From Candidatus Omnitrophota bacterium (lineage in GTDB: Bacteria > Omnitrophota > Omnitrophia > Omnitrophales > Aquincolibacteriaceae), in assembly GCA_020632475.1 (NCBI GenBank), contig JACKFM010000001.1, positions 620,001 through 684,000 on the forward strand: a stretch of 64,000 bases of DNA, in the 5' to 3' direction. The position numbers and the translations under genes are program-made. Below the pieces are notes generated by a model. It was not told where the DNA came from. It worked only from the letters and a program-made list of their open reading frames with translations, and ran no database searches. This document shows positions 62,305 through 64,000 of this stretch, piece by piece; position 1 is the stretch's first letter; the number at the start of each line of letters is the position of its first letter.

Positions 62305-62331
62305 CGAATAAACAAATTACGAGGGGGCTCT

Positions 62332-63786
62332 ATGAAATGTGTTTTTAACTTTTCCAGGTTGAATACGATCAGTCTGATAGCTGCTTTTTGCATGGTTTGC
62401 TTACAGCCGCTTTGGGCGGAAACGGTCTCGATCGAATGCCCGGTTGAAAACCGTTCGGCGATCCGCATGACGGTTTACTCCGGGGATTTGACGATGATTG
62501 AAGAAACCCGTACGGCCGAGCTGGTTCAAGGCGATGGGGTTTTGCGTGTCACCGGCATTCCGACAACGGTTCTCCCTGAGACCGTTGCGATTGAAAGTCT
62601 TTCCCAGGGTGAAGCCTTTTCAGTCTATGAGCAAAATTATGAGCACAATATTCTGACTCCTCAAAATCTTTTAGAGGCCTATACCGGAAAAGAAATCAAG
62701 ATTCTTCAATGGAACGAGTATCAGGACCGCAAGGAGATCCTTTCGGCCCGTCTTTTATCCGCAGACGGACCTGTTTATGAAATCGACGGTCAAATTTATA
62801 TCGGTTATCCGGGGCAGAAAGTGCTGCCGGGGATTCCTGAGGCCATGAATCTGAAACCGCAGTTTATCTGGCATTATCAGAATCCGGGTAAGACGCAGCA
62901 GGATTTTAGTGTGTCCTACCTGGCCCGCGGACTCAGTTGGGGGACCGATTATGTATTGAATATTAAAGAAGATCAGAAAGCGGATCTGACCGCATGGGTG
63001 ACCGTGCATAATCAGAGCGGAGTGGAATATTCCGGCGTGGATTTAACCCTGATTGCCGGAGATCTGCACCGTGTGCCTCAGAATCGTGTGCAGCCGCGCA
63101 TGTTTAAAGCGGTTGCCTATAGCGAAGCCATGAGCGCCGGAGCAGATGTCAACTTTAATGAAGAGAGTTTTTCGGACTATCACCTTTATCATTTGCCCAG
63201 ACATGTGGATTTAGACAATTCATCGTCAAAGCAATTGAATCTTTATCGAATGGACGACATTCAAATTCAGCGTATCTACCGCGTGGAAGCGTCTTCGGGC
63301 TATTACCTGCAGCAATCTTCGGGTGGGGCGAATTCATCGGTACCGGTTCAGGTCATTTATAAACTGAACAATAATGAAGAAAGCGGAATGGGCCAGCCTC
63401 TTCCCGCCGGTGTTGTCCGGATATACAGTAAAGACGGAATGGGGCGCCGGCAATATGCCGGGGAAGACCGCATGGCCCAGACGGCTGTGGATGAAGAGGC
63501 TGAGATTCAGGCCGGAAACGCTTTTGATCTGGTTGCTGAAAAAGACCAGACGGATTATAAACAATTAAGCGCGAAGCTCTATCAGACCGCTTGGGAAATA
63601 CGATTGAAAAACCGGCTTGACCGGGATGTTGAGGTGGAATGGAATGAAAATTTATTTGGCAGTTGGACTGTTTTGGATAGTTCAGAGCCGTATGAGAAAA
63701 TAAAGTCCGATAAAATCCGATTTAGACTGAAAGTGCCGGCCAAGGGTACAGTGACAGCCCATTATCGGGTTCAAACCGGGTTATAA
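62332..63786 (+). CDS. DUF4139-domain exported protein
   Basis: The 484-residue protein has a signal peptide (cleavage after LWA). The DUF4139 pattern follows: YSGDLTMIEETRTAELVQGDGVLRVTGIP, LETYTGKEI-like and IGYPGQKVLPGIPE segments, then SVSYLARGLSWGTDYVLNI, VTVHNQSGVEYSGVDLTLIAGDL and a beta-rich end. The family is outer-membrane or periplasmic and of unknown role. GAGGGGG precedes the ATG. Probably last gene of the 61100-63786 operon. Confidence 0.82.
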   Translation: MKCVFNFSRLNTISLIAAFCMVCLQPLWAETVSIECPVENRSAIRMTVYSGDLTMIEETRTAELVQGDGVLRVTGIPTTVLPETVAIESLSQGEAFSVYEQNYEHNILTPQNLLEAYTGKEIKILQWNEYQDRKEILSARLLSADGPVYEIDGQIYIGYPGQKVLPGIPEAMNLKPQFIWHYQNPGKTQQDFSVSYLARGLSWGTDYVLNIKEDQKADLTAWVTVHNQSGVEYSGVDLTLIAGDLHRVPQNRVQPRMFKAVAYSEAMSAGADVNFNEESFSDYHLYHLPRHVDLDNSSSKQLNLYRMDDIQIQRIYRVEASSGYYLQQSSGGANSSVPVQVIYKLNNNEESGMGQPLPAGVVRIYSKDGMGRRQYAGEDRMAQTAVDEEAEIQAGNAFDLVAEKDQTDYKQLSAKLYQTAWEIRLKNRLDRDVEVEWNENLFGSWTVLDSSEPYEKIKSDKIRFRLKVPAKGTVTAHYRVQTGL

Positions 63787-63986
63787 CACAATGCGATAAG
63801 TTATAACAAAACCGATTGATTCCCAATTGGAAATACCTTACAATATCATTTCTCTAATGCAGCCAGTAGCAAGTTCTTAATGAATCTACCCGAAGAACCT
63901 ACCCGGCTTATCGCACTTCTTTAACCATTTTTTTCGCAGCATCCATGTTAATAACAAAGACTAATCTTTAATTCGAGGAGACAAAA

Positions 63987-64000
63987 ATGAAAAAATTCAT
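63987..64000 (+). CDS. Start of next gene (partial)
   Basis: GAGGAG six bases before ATG 63987, followed by a Lys-rich MKKFI beginning, is the start of a gene with a likely signal peptide. It is cut by the right edge. Confidence 0.6.

Overview
The window is one contig of a Gram-negative bacterium with a moderate-GC core and AT-rich accessory islands. Outer-membrane proteins ending in Phe, many lipoproteins, a pair of TIGR04073-type (exosortase-system-associated) proteins, a caa3-type oxidase and a deoxyhypusine-synthase homologue fit a PVC-related or Omnitrophota-like lineage. That placement is inference; no rRNA is present to settle it.

Region 1 (1-13.5 kb) is core: the 3' part of a giant SdrD-like surface/barrel protein, uvrA, a two-TM protein, an FtsH-type AAA+ protease overlapping a lipoprotein gene, then hrcA-grpE-dnaJ. 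Region 2 (about 13.5-16.33 kb) is the strangest stretch. The 3' half of dnaJ, a VanZ-like gene, a YbgC-like thioesterase, gpsA and an HU gene are all recognisable in order but riddled with small frameshifts, while both flanks are clean. This is either a local consensus-quality failure or a block of decaying genes. Region 3 (16.3-43.5 kb) is core again: intact HU, a GT87 glycosyltransferase, tRNA-Pro with a duplicated 3' end, an HD hydrolase, a PAS histidine kinase with response regulator, MscS, a SYLF protein, Rrf2 with radical-SAM and hemG (haem synthesis), csp, a DHS-family enzyme, corA-pfkA and a desaturase. It continues with gloA and a CRP-type regulator followed by a hemerythrin/diiron/CBS group, a diguanylate cyclase, coxB, a coxA-coxC fusion with coxD, a DUF819 protein and an M48 lipoprotein.

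Region 4 (43.5-55.3 kb) is an accessory island. Low-complexity GTCGCT-type repeats and other dispersed repeats separate small cargo modules: a nucleotidyltransferase pair with a palindromic operator, BrnT/BrnA, an AT-rich PD-(D/E)XK-like protein next to a HEPN-like protein, an ORF6N protein, an IS481-type element with target duplication, a DUF1016-nuclease fusion, and HigB/HigA. Region 5 (55.3-64 kb) returns to core: glpD, a cupredoxin-like lipoprotein, a lipase-maturation-factor-like protein, a second MscS, and a lipoprotein/DUF4139 group running to the right edge.

Themes: aerobic respiration with haem synthesis; a CRP-family regulator with two perfect TGTGA-N6-TCACA operators in its own neighbourhood, next to iron/oxygen-binding helical proteins; and a repeat-rich toxin-antitoxin/defence-like island. 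The best candidates for something undescribed are the PD-(D/E)XK/HEPN pair (47.2-50.1 kb), the nucleotidyltransferase pair (43.6-45.0 kb) and the dispersed hairpins with an asymmetric bulge that tend to start at stop codons.
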